Part shown: positions 7,775 through 22,148 of the stretch, in pieces | Layout of the letters: every line of letters begins with the position of its first letter | Numbering within the stretch: the stretch's first letter is position 1 | Source of the DNA: Streptomyces sp. NBC_00094 | GTDB lineage: Bacteria; Actinomycetota; Actinomycetes; Streptomycetales; Streptomycetaceae | DNA length: 64,000 nucleotides | Direction of reading: 5' to 3' | Assembly: GCF_026343125.1 (NCBI RefSeq) | Contig: NZ_JAPEMB010000001.1 | Location: 4,035,501-4,099,500 of the forward strand | Program-made: the position numbers and the translations under genes | Notes under the pieces: model-generated | Told to the model about the DNA's origin: nothing | Databases searched by the model: none | What the model saw: the letters and a program-made list of their open reading frames with translations, nothing else

Positions 7775-9097
7775 CTACGGCCGTCCAGCGCCCGCCTGGC
7801 GCCGCGCGATCAGCGTCCACGCGCCGAGCCCGAGCAGCAGCACGCTCCCGGTGCCGATCCCGGCCACCGCGACGAGCCGCATGGTGTCGCTCCGCTCCGC
7901 CGCCTGTGCGCCGCCCGCACCGCTCGTGCCGCTCGCCGCGGCCTCCCGGTCGTCGTCGGTCACGGCGAACGGGCCGGGGTCCCCGTCGTACCCCGGGCCG
8001 GCCTTCTTGGTGCCCGTGAGGTTCACCCGCAGCGTCAGCGGGACGGGCTCGTCCCCGTACTCCGCGGCGATCGCCGGGTTGAGCGTGGCCGACAGGTAGT
8101 ACCAGCCGGCGAACCGCATACCGCTGGTCGCCTCGTTGTACGAGGTGCGGTTCTCGTGGGCCACCGGCCGCATCGGGCCGAGCGCGAGCGTCGCCTGCTT
8201 CCCCGAGTAGCTGACGGTCTCCTCGTCGACGTGCCCGAGCGCCGGGTTGTCGAGGGAGAGAGCCAGCGCGTAGCTCACGTACTCGTCCCCGGCCGCGCTG
8301 CTGCCGAGCTCGGCGGTCGCGTAGAGCTGCTGCCCCCAGTCGATGGGCACCCGGTAGTAGAGCGTCTGGCCCGGCCGGATGTCGGAGCGCCACTCGCCCT
8401 CGGTCAGTGAGGCGGCGTCATGGACGCCCGAGCCGCCCTGCCGCGGCTTGGGCCCGCCCACCGGCGGCGGGGGCGTGGCGGAGGGCCAGACGTCGGGAAG
8501 CTCGGTCGGCCCGGCCTTCTTGAGGGGCTGCTCGGTCAGGTGACGGATCTCCAGCTCCCAGTCGTCCCCGGCGGACGCCGGCTTCGACTCCCGCTCCACG
8601 AGGACGAAGAAGGCGCCGGCCGTCTGGCAGGTGGAGCTGTCCGCCTCGATGATCCGGCGGGCGTACGCGGCGAGCGGCCGGGCGAACTCCGCCGACGAGA
8701 ACGACACCTGCTGGTAGCCGCAGTCGGTGCCGGAGCCGTCCTGCATGGTCACCTTGAAGCCGTCGCCGGACTCGACCTTGCTGCCGGGCTTCGGCACGGC
8801 GACCACGGAGACGTAGCTGTTCAACCGGGAGTCGAGGTCGACGCGGTAGTAGGCCTTGCCGTTCCGCTTGAGCGTGTCGCGGTAGGTCTGTCCGGGCTTC
8901 AGCTGCGCCGCGTCCGAGCTCGAAGCGGCGCCCTGGACCCGTTGTGCCGTGCTGTCGAAGGTGTACGGCGGGAGAGCGCCCCCGTCGGCCGCCCGGGCCT
9001 GGCCCGGCAGCGTGGTCACCGCGCCCAGCGCCGCGACCGCCGCGATCAGGGCCCCCGCCCTCCGGCCGATGCGTCCGATGCCGGCCTGCGTCTTCAC
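7775..9097 (-). CDS. Exported, C-terminally membrane-anchored protein of unknown function
   Basis: The 440-residue protein starts with a signal peptide (RIGRRAGALIAAVAALGAVTTLPGQARA, described by its two arginine-rich residues, hydrophobic core and ARA cleavage site) and ends with a transmembrane helix at about 408-430 followed by a short basic tail. The outside part of about 370 residues contains repeated beta-rich segments (two LKPGQTYRDTL / IRPGQTLYYRV-like blocks) and at least two cysteines. I recognise no enzyme motif. GTG at 9097 is chosen because GAGGAGGAG (complement of 9101-9109) precedes it; upstream in-frame codons lack one. It is convergent with the kinase gene, and the role may be surface-related. 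Confidence 0.8.
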   Translation of the reverse strand: MKTQAGIGRIGRRAGALIAAVAALGAVTTLPGQARAADGGALPPYTFDSTAQRVQGAASSSDAAQLKPGQTYRDTLKRNGKAYYRVDLDSRLNSYVSVVAVPKPGSKVESGDGFKVTMQDGSGTDCGYQQVSFSSAEFARPLAAYARRIIEADSSTCQTAGAFFVLVERESKPASAGDDWELEIRHLTEQPLKKAGPTELPDVWPSATPPPPVGGPKPRQGGSGVHDAASLTEGEWRSDIRPGQTLYYRVPIDWGQQLYATAELGSSAAGDEYVSYALALSLDNPALGHVDEETVSYSGKQATLALGPMRPVAHENRTSYNEATSGMRFAGWYYLSATLNPAIAAEYGDEPVPLTLRVNLTGTKKAGPGYDGDPGPFAVTDDDREAAASGTSGAGGAQAAERSDTMRLVAVAGIGTGSVLLLGLGAWTLIARRQAGAGRP

Positions 9098-9148
9098 GCG
9101 CTCCTCCTCTTTACTTAAGCAACCCATTTATTCGCTCAGGCAAAGCAA

Positions 9149-9179
9149 AGCCCCGGCCCGCTCACGCGCGGCCGGGGCT
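9149..9179 (-). terminator. Intrinsic terminator of the DLW-39 gene
   Basis: Perfect 9-bp arms at 9149-9157 and 9171-9179, followed on the minus strand by a T-rich stretch (complement of 9141-9148). Confidence 0.8.
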
Positions 9180-9201
9180 CCACCCACAGACGGTCTTCGT
9201 C

Positions 9202-9336
9202 TCAGACACCCGAACCTGCGGGCACGGAGTCGGTCGCCTCCGTCCACAGGTCCTGCTCGGCGCGATCCGCCTGGATCTGGCGGTACACGAGGAGCCCGCC
9301 GATGGCGGCCAGTGCGACCAGGAGCAGCTTCTTCAC
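9202..9336 (-). CDS. DLW-39 family miniprotein
   Basis: A 44-residue product that opens VKKLLLVALAAIGG, a single short hydrophobic helix, followed by a charged segment with the family's DLW triad (EQDLWTEATD). It fits the small actinobacterial DLW-39 family found beside tRNA-Ile near gyrA; function unknown. The start is the GTG at 9336; the longer open frame upstream has no bias or conserved sequence. The protein is probably membrane-inserted with its C-terminal part exposed to one side. Confidence 0.85.
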   Translation of the reverse strand: MKKLLLVALAAIGGLLVYRQIQADRAEQDLWTEATDSVPAGSGV

Positions 9337-9440
9337 CGTGCGACCTCGTCTTTCGTTGACGTAGGAGACTTCTGGCGCCCACTCTACACATCGACCGATA
9401 CCGATCGGTGACCTCGGATCGGCCTGTGGCATCAAATGCA

Positions 9441-9473
9441 ATCGGCCCGGACGGGTGAACCGTCCGGGCCGAT
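9441..9473 (-). terminator. Terminator of tRNA-Ile
   Basis: Perfect 14-bp arms (9441-9454, 9460-9473) around a 5-nt loop, 9 bp past the tRNA 3' end on the minus strand. There is no long T run, as is common in Streptomyces. Confidence 0.8.
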
Positions 9474-9481
9474 CATTACTG

Positions 9482-9555
9482 TGGGGCTAACAGGATTTGA
9501 ACCTGTGGCCTCATCCTTATCAGGGATGCGCTCTAACCAACTGAGCTATAGCCCC
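9482..9555 (-). tRNA. tRNA-Ile (anticodon GAT)
   Basis: A 74-nt cloverleaf on the minus strand: acceptor GGGGCTA/TAGCCCC plus A, D-arm AGCTCAGTTGGTTAGAGC, anticodon stem CATCC/GGATG with loop CTGATAA, T-arm with GGTTCAAATCC. The anticodon is GAT (isoleucine). CCA is not encoded. It sits between the DUF3566 gene and the DLW-39 gene, as in other actinobacteria. Confidence 0.97.
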
Positions 9556-9663
9556 GCCGCGCTTTACGGTGTGTGTCCCGCGCGCTGACTCCTGAACATT
9601 AGCGCACGTGGGGGCCAGTCCCAAAATCGGTTCCCTCAGGCCCCCACGAAGATCACGCGTCGG

Positions 9664-10362
9664 TCACTCGTCCTCGGCCAGCGTGAGCTCGACACCGCCG
9701 ACGAAGCCCGCCGACAGGTTGTAGATGAACGCGCCCAGCGTCGCCAGCGCGGTCATCAGGACCACGTCGATGACGGCGATGACCGAGGTGAACATCAGGA
9801 CCCGCGGCAGCGACAGGAACGACTGCAGGTCGAAGCCGTTGGACTCGTTCGAGCCCGTGGCCTCGCTGATCGTGCCGCCGACCGTCGAGAAGACGCCCAT
9901 GGCGTCCATGACCATCCACAGCACCGCCGCGGCCACGACCGTGCAGATGCCCAGCGCGATGGAGAGCAGGAAGCTCACCTTCATCACCGACCACGGATCG
10001 GCCTTGGCCACCCTCAGCCGCGCCTTGCGCGTACGGGGCGTGGTGCGTGCCCCCGTACGCGGCCGGCGCATGGCCTGGGCGCTCGTCTGGCCGCCCAGCG
10101 TCCCGCCCGCGACCCCGCCGGTCTGGCCGCCCGGCGCCGGAGCGCCGTACGCCTGCGGCGGGTGGTACGGGCCGCCCGGCTGCTGCGCACCCGTGCGCTC
10201 GCCGGGCAGTGGCCCGCTGTAGCTCTCGTACGAGGGCTGCTGCCCCCGAGTGTCCGTCACCGCAACCCCCTGGGAGTCCGTGGCGGGGCCACGGGCGCCG
10301 TTCGCTCCAGCACCAGCAGAAGCTCCGGCGGCCGCCGATCCGGCGCCCGTGGCTCCACTCAC
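9664..10362 (-). CDS. DUF3566 transmembrane protein
   Basis: The 232-residue protein has a long disordered Gly/Ala/Pro/Gln-rich N-terminus (to about residue 110), a basic RTRKARLRVAKADPWS segment that opens the DUF3566 domain, and two strong membrane helices with an acidic C-terminus. It is the equivalent of mycobacterial Rv0007, always found directly after gyrA. Function is unknown; proximity to gyrase and cell-division genes suggests a link to division or chromosome organisation, but nothing in the sequence proves it. The GTG at 10362 is chosen because GAGGAG inside the end of gyrA precedes it, with only 4 bp between stop and start: translational coupling is likely. Confidence 0.9.
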   Translation of the reverse strand: MSGATGAGSAAAGASAGAGANGARGPATDSQGVAVTDTRGQQPSYESYSGPLPGERTGAQQPGGPYHPPQAYGAPAPGGQTGGVAGGTLGGQTSAQAMRRPRTGARTTPRTRKARLRVAKADPWSVMKVSFLLSIALGICTVVAAAVLWMVMDAMGVFSTVGGTISEATGSNESNGFDLQSFLSLPRVLMFTSVIAVIDVVLMTALATLGAFIYNLSAGFVGGVELTLAEDE

Positions 10363-10366
10363 GCTC

Positions 10367-12973
<2,607 letters not shown>

Positions 12974-13014
12974 TGCTGGTCGTCAGTCCTTTCGTACGGT
13001 CAGCTGAGACCGAC

Positions 13015-15482
<2,468 letters not shown>

Positions 15483-16049
15483 CTACCCGTACGTGTCTCC
15501 GGGCCCCACGGACCCCGGCGCCCGCAACGGCCCGTACCCGCGCCGAGGCCCGCCCGGCCCCAGAACCTTGATCACCCGCACCGTCCCGTGCCCCAGGTCC
15601 TCGTTGAGCCGCGCCACCAACCGCGGCGCGAGCAGCCGCAGCTGCGTGGCCCACGCCGTGGAGTCGCACTGCACGGTGAGCACCCGCGCGTCCGGCTCGT
15701 CGTCGAACTTCAGCGGTACGCAGTGCTTCGCCAGGTCCTCGCCGACGATCTGCGGCCACCGCCCCATGACACCGCCGACCGCCGCCGGGGTCTCCCAGCC
15801 GCGCTCGGTGATCAGCCGGTTGATCGCGGCGCCGAGCGCCATCGGGTCGCGCCCGTCGGCGCGCGCGCCGGAGCGCAGGCCGCCCCCGCGCCGGGCCTGC
15901 TTCTTCTGCTGGGCGGCGGCGCCCCGCGCCTTCGCCTGCTCCTTGGCGGCGCGCAGCGCGACCCGCGCCAGGTCGACGCCCGAGCTCTCCGGAACCTTGG
16001 GGGCCGTCGGCTCCGGGGAACCGGCCCCGAAGGACTGCTGCTCGCTCAT
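15483..16049 (-). CDS. dciA: DciA/DUF721 family replicative-helicase loader
   Basis: The 188-residue protein has a disordered basic N-terminus rich in Ala/Lys/Arg and a DUF721 domain at about residues 78-165: the [15 protein letters not shown] segment and the [20 protein letters not shown] helix (W and Q/L pattern) are typical. DUF721 proteins are DciA, the ancestral loader that helps place the DnaB helicase at the origin in bacteria lacking DnaC/DnaI (established for the family). dnaB is present at 55 kb and no dnaC-like gene is seen. Its ATG overlaps the recF stop by 4 bp, so the two are translationally coupled. Confidence 0.92.
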   Translation of the reverse strand: MSEQQSFGAGSPEPTAPKVPESSGVDLARVALRAAKEQAKARGAAAQQKKQARRGGGLRSGARADGRDPMALGAAINRLITERGWETPAAVGGVMGRWPQIVGEDLAKHCVPLKFDDEPDARVLTVQCDSTAWATQLRLLAPRLVARLNEDLGHGTVRVIKVLGPGGPRRGYGPLRAPGSVGPGDTYG

Positions 16050-17167
16050 ACCCGTTCCACCGTCCCGCCGGCCACCCGGTACCGCGTCCCCGCGAGGACC
16101 CCCGGCACGTCGTCGTCCACCGCCGCCGTCACGAGCACCTGCTCGCCGTGCGCCACCAGCTCCGCGAGCCGCTCGCGCCGCCGCGCGTCGAGCTCGGCGA
16201 AGACGTCGTCGAGGACGAGGACCGGCTCGTTGCCCTCGGAGCGCAGGAGGTCGTACGAGGCGAGGCGCAGGGCCAGCGCGTACGACCAGGACTCGCCGTG
16301 GCTCGCGTACCCCTTCGCCGGCAGGTCGCCGAGCTTGAGCAGCAGCTCGTCCCGGTGCGGTCCGACGAGCGTGACGCCCCGCTCGATCTCCTGCTTGCGG
16401 ACCTCGGCGAGGGCGGCGATCAGCTGCCCGTACAGCTCCTCGCGGGTGTGCCCGGCGCCCGGCGCGGAGGACCGGTACTCCATCAGGATCGGGCCGCCGC
16501 CCGGCGCGAGCTGCTCGTAGGCCTTGTCGGCGAGCGGCTGCAGGGTGTGGACGAGGTCGAGGCGCTGGGCGAGGAGCTCCGCCCCGACCGTCGCGAGGTG
16601 CTGGTCCCAGACGTCGAGCGTCGACAGGTCCAGGCCTCGCCCGCCGTGCCGCCGGGCCATCGCCGCCGACTTCAGGAGCGTGTTCCGCTGCTTGAGCACG
16701 CGCTCGTAGTCGGAGCGCACGCCCGCCATACGCGGCGTACGCGCCGTGATCAGCTCGTCGAGGAAGCGCCGGCGCTCGCCGGGGTCGCCCTTCACCAGGG
16801 CGAGGTCCTCCGGCGCGAACAGCACCGTCCGGACGATTCCCAGCACGTCACGCGGTCTGACCTGGGAGGACCTGTTGATACGGGCGCGGTTGGCCCGCCC
16901 CGGGTTGAGTTCGAGCTCGACCAGCTGGGAGCGCTCGCCCTGGGTGACGGCGGCCCGGATGACCGCGCGCTCCGCCCCCATCCGTACGAGCGGGGCGTCC
17001 GAGGCGACGCGGTGGCTGCCGAGGGTCGCGAGATAGCCGACGGCCTCGACGAGATTGGTCTTGCCCTGGCCGTTGGCGCCCACGAACGCGGTGACGCCCG
17101 GGTCGAGCGGAACCTCGACCCGGGCGTACGAGCGGAAGTCGGCCAGCGAGAGATGCGTGACGTGCAT
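16046..17167 (-). CDS. recF: DNA replication/repair ATPase RecF
   Basis: A 373-residue SMC-like ABC ATPase. Walker A is GANGQGKT at 30-37, the signature and Walker B region is seen as [11 protein letters not shown] near residue 325, and RRRFLDELI is the conserved RecF segment. RecF helps load RecA at single-strand gaps with RecO and RecR. It overlaps dciA by 4 bp and is 54 bp after gnd. The first ATG gives a perfect RecF N-terminus ([14 protein letters not shown]). Confidence 0.97.
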   Translation of the reverse strand: MHVTHLSLADFRSYARVEVPLDPGVTAFVGANGQGKTNLVEAVGYLATLGSHRVASDAPLVRMGAERAVIRAAVTQGERSQLVELELNPGRANRARINRSSQVRPRDVLGIVRTVLFAPEDLALVKGDPGERRRFLDELITARTPRMAGVRSDYERVLKQRNTLLKSAAMARRHGGRGLDLSTLDVWDQHLATVGAELLAQRLDLVHTLQPLADKAYEQLAPGGGPILMEYRSSAPGAGHTREELYGQLIAALAEVRKQEIERGVTLVGPHRDELLLKLGDLPAKGYASHGESWSYALALRLASYDLLRSEGNEPVLVLDDVFAELDARRRERLAELVAHGEQVLVTAAVDDDVPGVLAGTRYRVAGGTVERV

Positions 17168-17189
17168 GGTGCGCCGACCTTCCCCCGGC

Positions 17190-17215
17190 GGTTGTGCACC
17201 GGGTGGTGCACAACC
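17190..17215. other. Perfect inverted repeat between gnd and recF
   Basis: 11-bp arms GGTTGTGCACC at 17190-17200 and its exact complement at 17205-17215 with a 4-nt loop fill nearly half the 54-bp gap. It may be an operator, a weak terminator of gnd, or an RNA stem in front of recF. Confidence 0.6.
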
Positions 17216-17221
17216 TGTGGA

Positions 17222-18100
17222 TTACTTCTTGGACTCGACCGCGTGGCCACCGAACTGGTTGCGCAGCGCGGCGATCATCTTCATCTGCGGCGAGTCGTCC
17301 TGACGGGACGCGAACCGCGCGAACAGCGACGCGGTGATCGCCGGCAGCGGTACGGCGTTGTCGATGGCGGCCTCGACGGTCCACCGGCCCTCGCCGGAGT
17401 CCTGCGCGTAGCCGCGCAGCTCGTCCAGGTGCTCGTCCTCGTCCAGCGCGTTGACCGCGAGGTCCAGCAGCCAGGAACGGATGACCGTGCCCTCCTGCCA
17501 GGAGCGGAAGACCTCGCGCACGTCGGTGACGGAGTCGACCTTCTCCAGGAGCTCCCAGCCCTCGGCGTAGGCCTGCATCATCGCGTACTCGATGCCGTTG
17601 TGGACCATCTTGGCGAAGTGGCCGGCGCCGACCTTGCCCGCGTGGACCGAGCCGAACTCGCCCTCGGGCTTGAGCGCGTCGAAGATCGGCTGGACCTTCG
17701 CCACGTCCTCGACGGAACCGCCGTACATCAGTGCGTAGCCGTTCTCCAGGCCCCAGACGCCGCCGGAGACGCCGCAGTCGACGAACCCGATGCCCTTGGC
17801 GGCGAGCTCCTCGGCGTGCTTCTCGTCATCGGTCCAGCGGGAGTTCCCGCCGTCCACGACGATGTCGCCGGGGGAGAGCAGGTCGGCCAGCTCGTCGATG
17901 GTGGACTGGGTCGCGGCACCGGCCGGAACCATGACCCACACGACCCGCGGACCCTTGAGCTTGCCCACAAGCTCTTCGAGGCTGTGGACATCGGCGAGGT
18001 CCGGGTTGCGGTCGTATCCGATGACGGTGTGGCCTGCGCGGCGGATGCGCTCGCGCATGTTGCCGCCCATCTTGCCGAGACCGACGAGACCGAGCTCCAT
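17222..18100 (-). CDS. gnd: 6-phosphogluconate dehydrogenase, decarboxylating (short NAD-type)
   Basis: A 292-residue enzyme with the N-terminal Rossmann motif GLVGLGKMG (3-11), substrate segment DGGNSRWTDD, catalytic VGAGHFAKMVHNGIEY with the Lys-His-Asn triad, and a short C-terminal domain. At 292 residues it is of the short GndA/YqeC type, shorter than the roughly 470-residue oxidative pentose-phosphate enzyme, and often NAD-dependent. It converts 6-phosphogluconate to ribulose 5-phosphate and CO2. Start at ATG 18100 after AAGGAATC; upstream codons do not fit the family. The gene lies between dnaN and recF, a Streptomyces-typical insertion in the replication cluster. Confidence 0.94.
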   Translation of the reverse strand: MELGLVGLGKMGGNMRERIRRAGHTVIGYDRNPDLADVHSLEELVGKLKGPRVVWVMVPAGAATQSTIDELADLLSPGDIVVDGGNSRWTDDEKHAEELAAKGIGFVDCGVSGGVWGLENGYALMYGGSVEDVAKVQPIFDALKPEGEFGSVHAGKVGAGHFAKMVHNGIEYAMMQAYAEGWELLEKVDSVTDVREVFRSWQEGTVIRSWLLDLAVNALDEDEHLDELRGYAQDSGEGRWTVEAAIDNAVPLPAITASLFARFASRQDDSPQMKMIAALRNQFGGHAVESKK

Positions 18101-18242
18101 CAGAGATTCCTTAAGCGTCGTGTGCGGTTTACCCGGGTCCGAGCCTACGCCCGGACCCCGGTGCACACCTGTGGGGTCAGCCGCTCAGTCGACGACCCCT
18201 GTGAGGCAGGTCAGCCGCTCGGGCGTACCCGCATTCCGTGCC

Positions 18243-18264
18243 GTCCGGGGGACGTCCCCCGGAC
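18243..18264 (-). terminator. Palindromic hairpin after dnaN
   Basis: A perfect 22-bp palindrome with arms GTCCGGGGG / CCCCCGGAC and centre ACGT, 22 bp past the dnaN stop. It is a likely terminator for dnaN; there is no T run. Confidence 0.65.
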
Positions 18265-18286
18265 CTCCGGCATGAACCGCCAGGCG

Positions 18287-19417
18287 TCAGCCGCTGAGCC
18301 GCACCGGCATGATCAGGTACTTGTAGGCCTCGTCCGCCTCGGCGTCCAGGGCGGGCTTGCCGCTGAGGAGCGCCGGCTTCGTGGAGGTCGTGAAGGAGAG
18401 CTGGGCGACCGGGGAGTCGATCGCGCTCAGGCCGTCCAGGAGGAAGGTCGGGTTGAAGGCGATCGAGATGTCGTCGCCGTCCAGCTGCGCGTCGACCCGC
18501 TCCACAGCCTGTGCGTCGTCGCTGGAACCGGCCTCCAGGATCAGGACGCCCTGCTCGAAGCTCAGCCGGACCGGGGTGTTGCGCTCGGCGACCAGGGCCA
18601 CGCGCTTGACGGCCTCGACGAACGGGGCCGTCTCGATCACCGCGACCGAGTTGAACTCGGTGGGGAAGAGCGTCCGGTACTTCGGGAGGTCGCCCTCCAG
18701 GAGACGGGTGGTGGTGCGGCGGCCCGCGCCCTCGAAGCCGATCAGGCCCTCGCCCTTGCCGGAGCCCGAGAGCGCCAGGGTGACCGTGTCGCCGCTCGTG
18801 AGTGCCTTGGCGGTGTCCAGGAGGGTCTTCGCGGGCACCAGGGCGACCGCGGAGGCGTCCGGGGACTCCGGCTTCCACAGGAACTCGCGGACCGCGAAGC
18901 GGTAGCGGTCGGTGGAGGCCAGGGTGACCGTGTCGCCCTCGATCTCGATACGCACACCGGTGAGGACGGGCAGCGTGTCGTCACGGCCGGCGGCGATGGC
19001 CACCTGGGCGGCGGCGGAGGCGAAGACCTCACCGGGGACGGTGCCGGTCGCGGTGGGCATCTCCGGCAGCGCCGGGTACTCCTCCACAGGCAGGGTGTGG
19101 AGGGTGAAGCGGGAGGAGCCGCAGACCACGGTCGCCCGTACACCGTCTGTGGAGATCTCCACCGGACGGTTGGGGAGGGCGCGGCAGATGTCGGCGAGCA
19201 GCCGGCCGGAGACGAGAACGGTGCCGTCCTCCTCGACCTCGGCCTCGACCGACACCCGGGCGGAGACCTCGTAGTCGAAGCTGGAGAAGCTCAGCGCGCC
19301 GTCCTCGGCCTTCAGGAGAAGGCCCGCGAGTACGGGCGCCGGCGGACGGGCCGGGAGGCTGCGGGCCACCCAGGCCACCGCCTCGGCGAGTACATCGCGC
19401 TCCACCCGGATCTTCAC
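18287..19417 (-). CDS. dnaN: DNA polymerase III beta sliding clamp
   Basis: The 376 residues fit three clamp domains in a row; conserved segments include FSSFDYE and VSGRLLADICRALP in domain 1, LPVLTGVRIE in domain 2 and YLIMPVRL at the C-terminus, which forms the partner-binding pocket. The dimer encircles DNA and tethers polymerase III and other clamp-binding proteins. The GTG at 19417 is the start: GGAGGCGG (complement of 19423-19430) precedes it, and longer upstream frames run into oriC. It is transcribed away from oriC as in all Streptomyces. Confidence 0.98.
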   Translation of the reverse strand: MKIRVERDVLAEAVAWVARSLPARPPAPVLAGLLLKAEDGALSFSSFDYEVSARVSVEAEVEEDGTVLVSGRLLADICRALPNRPVEISTDGVRATVVCGSSRFTLHTLPVEEYPALPEMPTATGTVPGEVFASAAAQVAIAAGRDDTLPVLTGVRIEIEGDTVTLASTDRYRFAVREFLWKPESPDASAVALVPAKTLLDTAKALTSGDTVTLALSGSGKGEGLIGFEGAGRRTTTRLLEGDLPKYRTLFPTEFNSVAVIETAPFVEAVKRVALVAERNTPVRLSFEQGVLILEAGSSDDAQAVERVDAQLDGDDISIAFNPTFLLDGLSAIDSPVAQLSFTTSTKPALLSGKPALDAEADEAYKYLIMPVRLSG

Positions 19418-20140
19418 CGGAACCGCCTCCTGCTGTTGCTGGCTCTTCGTCGACTGCGAGAACCAGTCTGACGTACGCCGCCGACACTCGGTGCTGCTCG
19501 GGGTCAAGTCGCGACGAGAGCGCGTCGGAGCTCCGACGCCAAGTTGTGCACAGGCCCCACTTCGAAACGGATTCCTAGCTAACTCTATGTAGGAGTAGTA
19601 GTAGGGCCTGTGGAAACGGTGGATAACGTCGTTTTCGCAGGTCAGGCCCACTTTTTTGTCCACCGACCCTGTGGGTGGAACCCGTGGACAACTGGGGTTC
19701 TCTGTGGACACCGAAAAGTTCTGCACACCCGATACACAGGTCATGGGGAGTTCTCCCCAGCGCTGTCCCCAGCTTTACCCACGTTCCCCACAGCCCAACC
19801 GTCTCCTTTGGTGTGACCGCTTTCACTCGACACGGTGAGCTTGGGTGATTCGTTGCCGAACAGTGGACAGAGGTGTGGAGAAGCTGTGGGCAACCGAGGC
19901 CCCCCTGTGGGCAGCCGGTGGACAACTTTGGGGACCCCCTGTGGACGAAAAATTCATCCACAGGCTGTGGAGAGAGGTTGCCAACAAATCCACAAGGGTC
20001 TGACCTGGAGTGATGACATGTCAGTAGGCCGACCTGTGGACACAGTCCGGATAACTCGACAGTCCCCACCCTGTGGACGGGAGATCATGCCCCAATCTGT
20101 GGAGAACCCGCCACCGGAACGGAGAAATCGAACATCGCCT

Positions 20141-20162
20141 GCCGTACACCGCTGTGTACGGC
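20141..20162. other. Hairpin at the dnaA-side edge of oriC
   Basis: Perfect 9-bp arms GCCGTACAC / GTGTACGGC with a 4-nt loop, followed at about 20180-20215 by three near-copies of an 11-12 bp unit around gagggcccga. It lies outside the DnaA-box array. Confidence 0.6.
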
Positions 20163-20319
20163 GAACGGGGGTGCCCCTGGAGAGGGCCCGAAGAGGGCCC
20201 GGAGAAGGCCCGAAGGCGTCCGCGGAGAGGGTCCGAGAGCATCCACGGGCGTCTCGGAGCGGGGTCGGTGCGGCGTCAGACGCGGCGTCAGGGGCCAGGG
20301 GGTGTCCTGGGCAGGAATG

Positions 20320-20359
20320 CCGAAGGGCGCCTCGGGAGGTGTCCCTGGGCGCCCTTCGG
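20320..20359 (-). terminator. Terminator of dnaA
   Basis: Perfect 12-bp arms at 20320-20331 and 20348-20359, 35 bp past the dnaA stop on the minus strand; no T run. Confidence 0.75.
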
Positions 20360-20393
20360 TCACTGCTCGCGCCGCGCCTGCGGCGGCGGTTGC

Positions 20394-22148
20394 TCAGCCG
20401 TTCTTGATGCGGTTGGTCAGCTCGGTGACCTGGTTGTAGATGGAGCGTCGCTCCGCCATCAGGGCACGGATCTTCCGGTCCGCGTGCATCACCGTCGTAT
20501 GGTCGCGGCCGCCGAACTGCGCGCCGATCTTCGGCAGCGACAGGTCCGTCAGCTCGCGGCACAGGTACATCGCGATCTGCCGGGCCGTCACCAGGACGCG
20601 GCTGCGGGACGAACCGCAGAGGTCCTCCACCGTCAGCCCGAAGTAGTCGGCCGTGGCCGCCATGATCGCGGGAGCGGTGATCTCCGGCGCGCTGTCCTCG
20701 CCGCCGGGGATCAGGTCCTTGAGGACGATCTCGGTGAGCCCCAGGTCCACCGGCTGCCGGTTGAGGCTGGCGAAGGCCGTCACCCGGATCAGCGCGCCTT
20801 CCAGCTCGCGGATGTTCCGCGAGATCCGGGAGGCGATGAACTCCAGGACCTCCGGCGGGGCGTTGAGCTGCTCCTGGACCGCCTTCTTGCGGAGGATCGC
20901 GATACGCGTCTCCAGCTCGGGCGGCTGCACGTCGGTGGTGAGACCCCACTCGAAGCGGTTGCGGAGCCGGTCCTCCAGGGTCACCAGCTGCTTGGGCGGC
21001 CGGTCCGAGGAGAGCACGATCTGCTTGTTGGCGTTGTGGAGCGTGTTGAAGGTGTGGAAGAACTCCTCCTGCGTCGACTCCTTGCTCGCGAGGAACTGGA
21101 TGTCGTCGACGAGCAGGATGTCCACATCGCGGTACCGCTTGCGGAACGCGTCGCCCTTGCCGTCGCGGATCGAGTTGATGAACTCGTTGGTGAACTCCTC
21201 GGAGCTCACGTACCGCACACGTGTGCCCGGGTAGAGGCTCCGCGCGTAGTGGCCGATGGCGTGCAGCAGGTGGGTCTTGCCGAGCCCCGACTCCCCGTAG
21301 ATGAAGAGCGGGTTGTATGCCTTCGCCGGCGCCTCGGCCACCGCGACGGCCGCGGCGTGCGCGAAGCGGTTCGAGGAACCGATGACGAAGGTGTCGAAGA
21401 GGTACTTGGGGTTCAGCCGCGCGTGCTGTTCGCTCGGCTGGCCGGCGCCCTGCCCGGAGGAGGAGCCGGGGCCGCCCGGGACGGGACCGCCGCCTGGCCG
21501 GGGGCCGGGGCGGGCGCCGGGGCCCTGCGGGTCGGGCAGCTCGGCGCGCTCGGGCCGCTGCTGCTGCTCGTATCCCCGGGAGGGCTCGTCGTAACGGGGC
21601 TGCCGGGACTGCTCGGGACCGGTGTACGGGGCGCGCTCCTGGTAACCGCCGAGCCGCGGCTGCTGCCAGGACAGGTCTTCCTGGGTGCGCGGCCAGGCAC
21701 CGGGGTCGGGGCGCTGCGGCTGCTGGTAGTCCGGATAGGCCGGGCGCGCGGTCGGCAGCCCGTCGTCGGACATCGGGCGGTGTCCGTAGCCTTCGTACTT
21801 CTCGTACGGCTCGTGCTGCGGTCGCTCGTCGTAGCGGGGCTGCTGCGCCGGGGGCGCGGGCGGCGTCGGCTCCCCGACGGAGTCGTCGACGGTGATCGCG
21901 ATCCGGATCGGGCGTCCGCACTCGCGGCTGAGGGTCTCGCTGATCAGCGGGGCGAGCCGGCCTTCGAGGACGCGCTTGCCCCACTCGTTGGGTACGGCGA
22001 GGAGGGCCGTGTCGGCGACCAGGGCGAGCGGCTGGCACCGCTCGATCCACTGCTTGTCCTTGGGTTCGATCCCCTGCTGGCCTTCGCCGAGGAGGTGCTC
22101 GAGGACGCGTGGCCACACTGCGGCAAGATCGGCAGGTACGTCAGCCAC
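20394..22148 (-). CDS. dnaA: Chromosomal replication initiator DnaA
   Basis: The 584-residue protein has all four DnaA domains: an interaction domain (1 to about 85), an unusually long disordered linker of about 165 residues rich in Pro, Gln, Arg, Tyr and Gly (typical of Streptomyces), an AAA+ domain with Walker A GESGLGKT and Walker [11 protein letters not shown], and a DNA-binding domain with the box-recognition signature [18 protein letters not shown]-bound DnaA opens oriC. GTG 22148 (product [15 protein letters not shown]) fits known Streptomyces starts. A perfect DnaA box 143 bp upstream points to autoregulation. Confidence 0.98.
   Translation of the reverse strand: MADVPADLAAVWPRVLEHLLGEGQQGIEPKDKQWIERCQPLALVADTALLAVPNEWGKRVLEGRLAPLISETLSRECGRPIRIAITVDDSVGEPTPPAPPAQQPRYDERPQHEPYEKYEGYGHRPMSDDGLPTARPAYPDYQQPQRPDPGAWPRTQEDLSWQQPRLGGYQERAPYTGPEQSRQPRYDEPSRGYEQQQRPERAELPDPQGPGARPGPRPGGGPVPGGPGSSSGQGAGQPSEQHARLNPKYLFDTFVIGSSNRFAHAAAVAVAEAPAKAYNPLFIYGESGLGKTHLLHAIGHYARSLYPGTRVRYVSSEEFTNEFINSIRDGKGDAFRKRYRDVDILLVDDIQFLASKESTQEEFFHTFNTLHNANKQIVLSSDRPPKQLVTLEDRLRNRFEWGLTTDVQPPELETRIAILRKKAVQEQLNAPPEVLEFIASRISRNIRELEGALIRVTAFASLNRQPVDLGLTEIVLKDLIPGGEDSAPEITAPAIMAATADYFGLTVEDLCGSSRSRVLVTARQIAMYLCRELTDLSLPKIGAQFGGRDHTTVMHADRKIRALMAERRSIYNQVTELTNRIKNG

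Larger units (their letters stand above)
19418..20393. other. oriC: Chromosomal replication origin oriC
   Basis: The 976-bp gap between dnaA and dnaN has no gene. From about 19540 to 20110 it is packed with DnaA-box-like 9-mers in both orientations. Examples are TCATCCACA (19954-19962, full consensus), TTGTCCACC (19656-19664), CGTGGACAA (19683-19691), TGTGGACAC (19703-19711 and 20035-20043), GGTGGATAA (19618-19626), TGTGGGCAA (19885-19893), GGTGGACAA (19917-19925), TGTGGACGA (19940-19948), AAATCCACA (19986-19994), TGTGGACGG (20072-20080) and TGTGGAGAA (19874-19882, 20098-20106). I count at least 15. There is no clear AT-rich 13-mer block; the least GC-rich part is near 19570-19605 beside dnaN. 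This matches the known Streptomyces origin type. Confidence 0.95.

Noticed and set aside
5109-8393. Long minus-strand frame across tRNA-Ala, the HTH gene and the kinase
   Set aside because: It runs through a tRNA and antisense to two clear genes; composition is Arg/Gly-rich shadow sequence.
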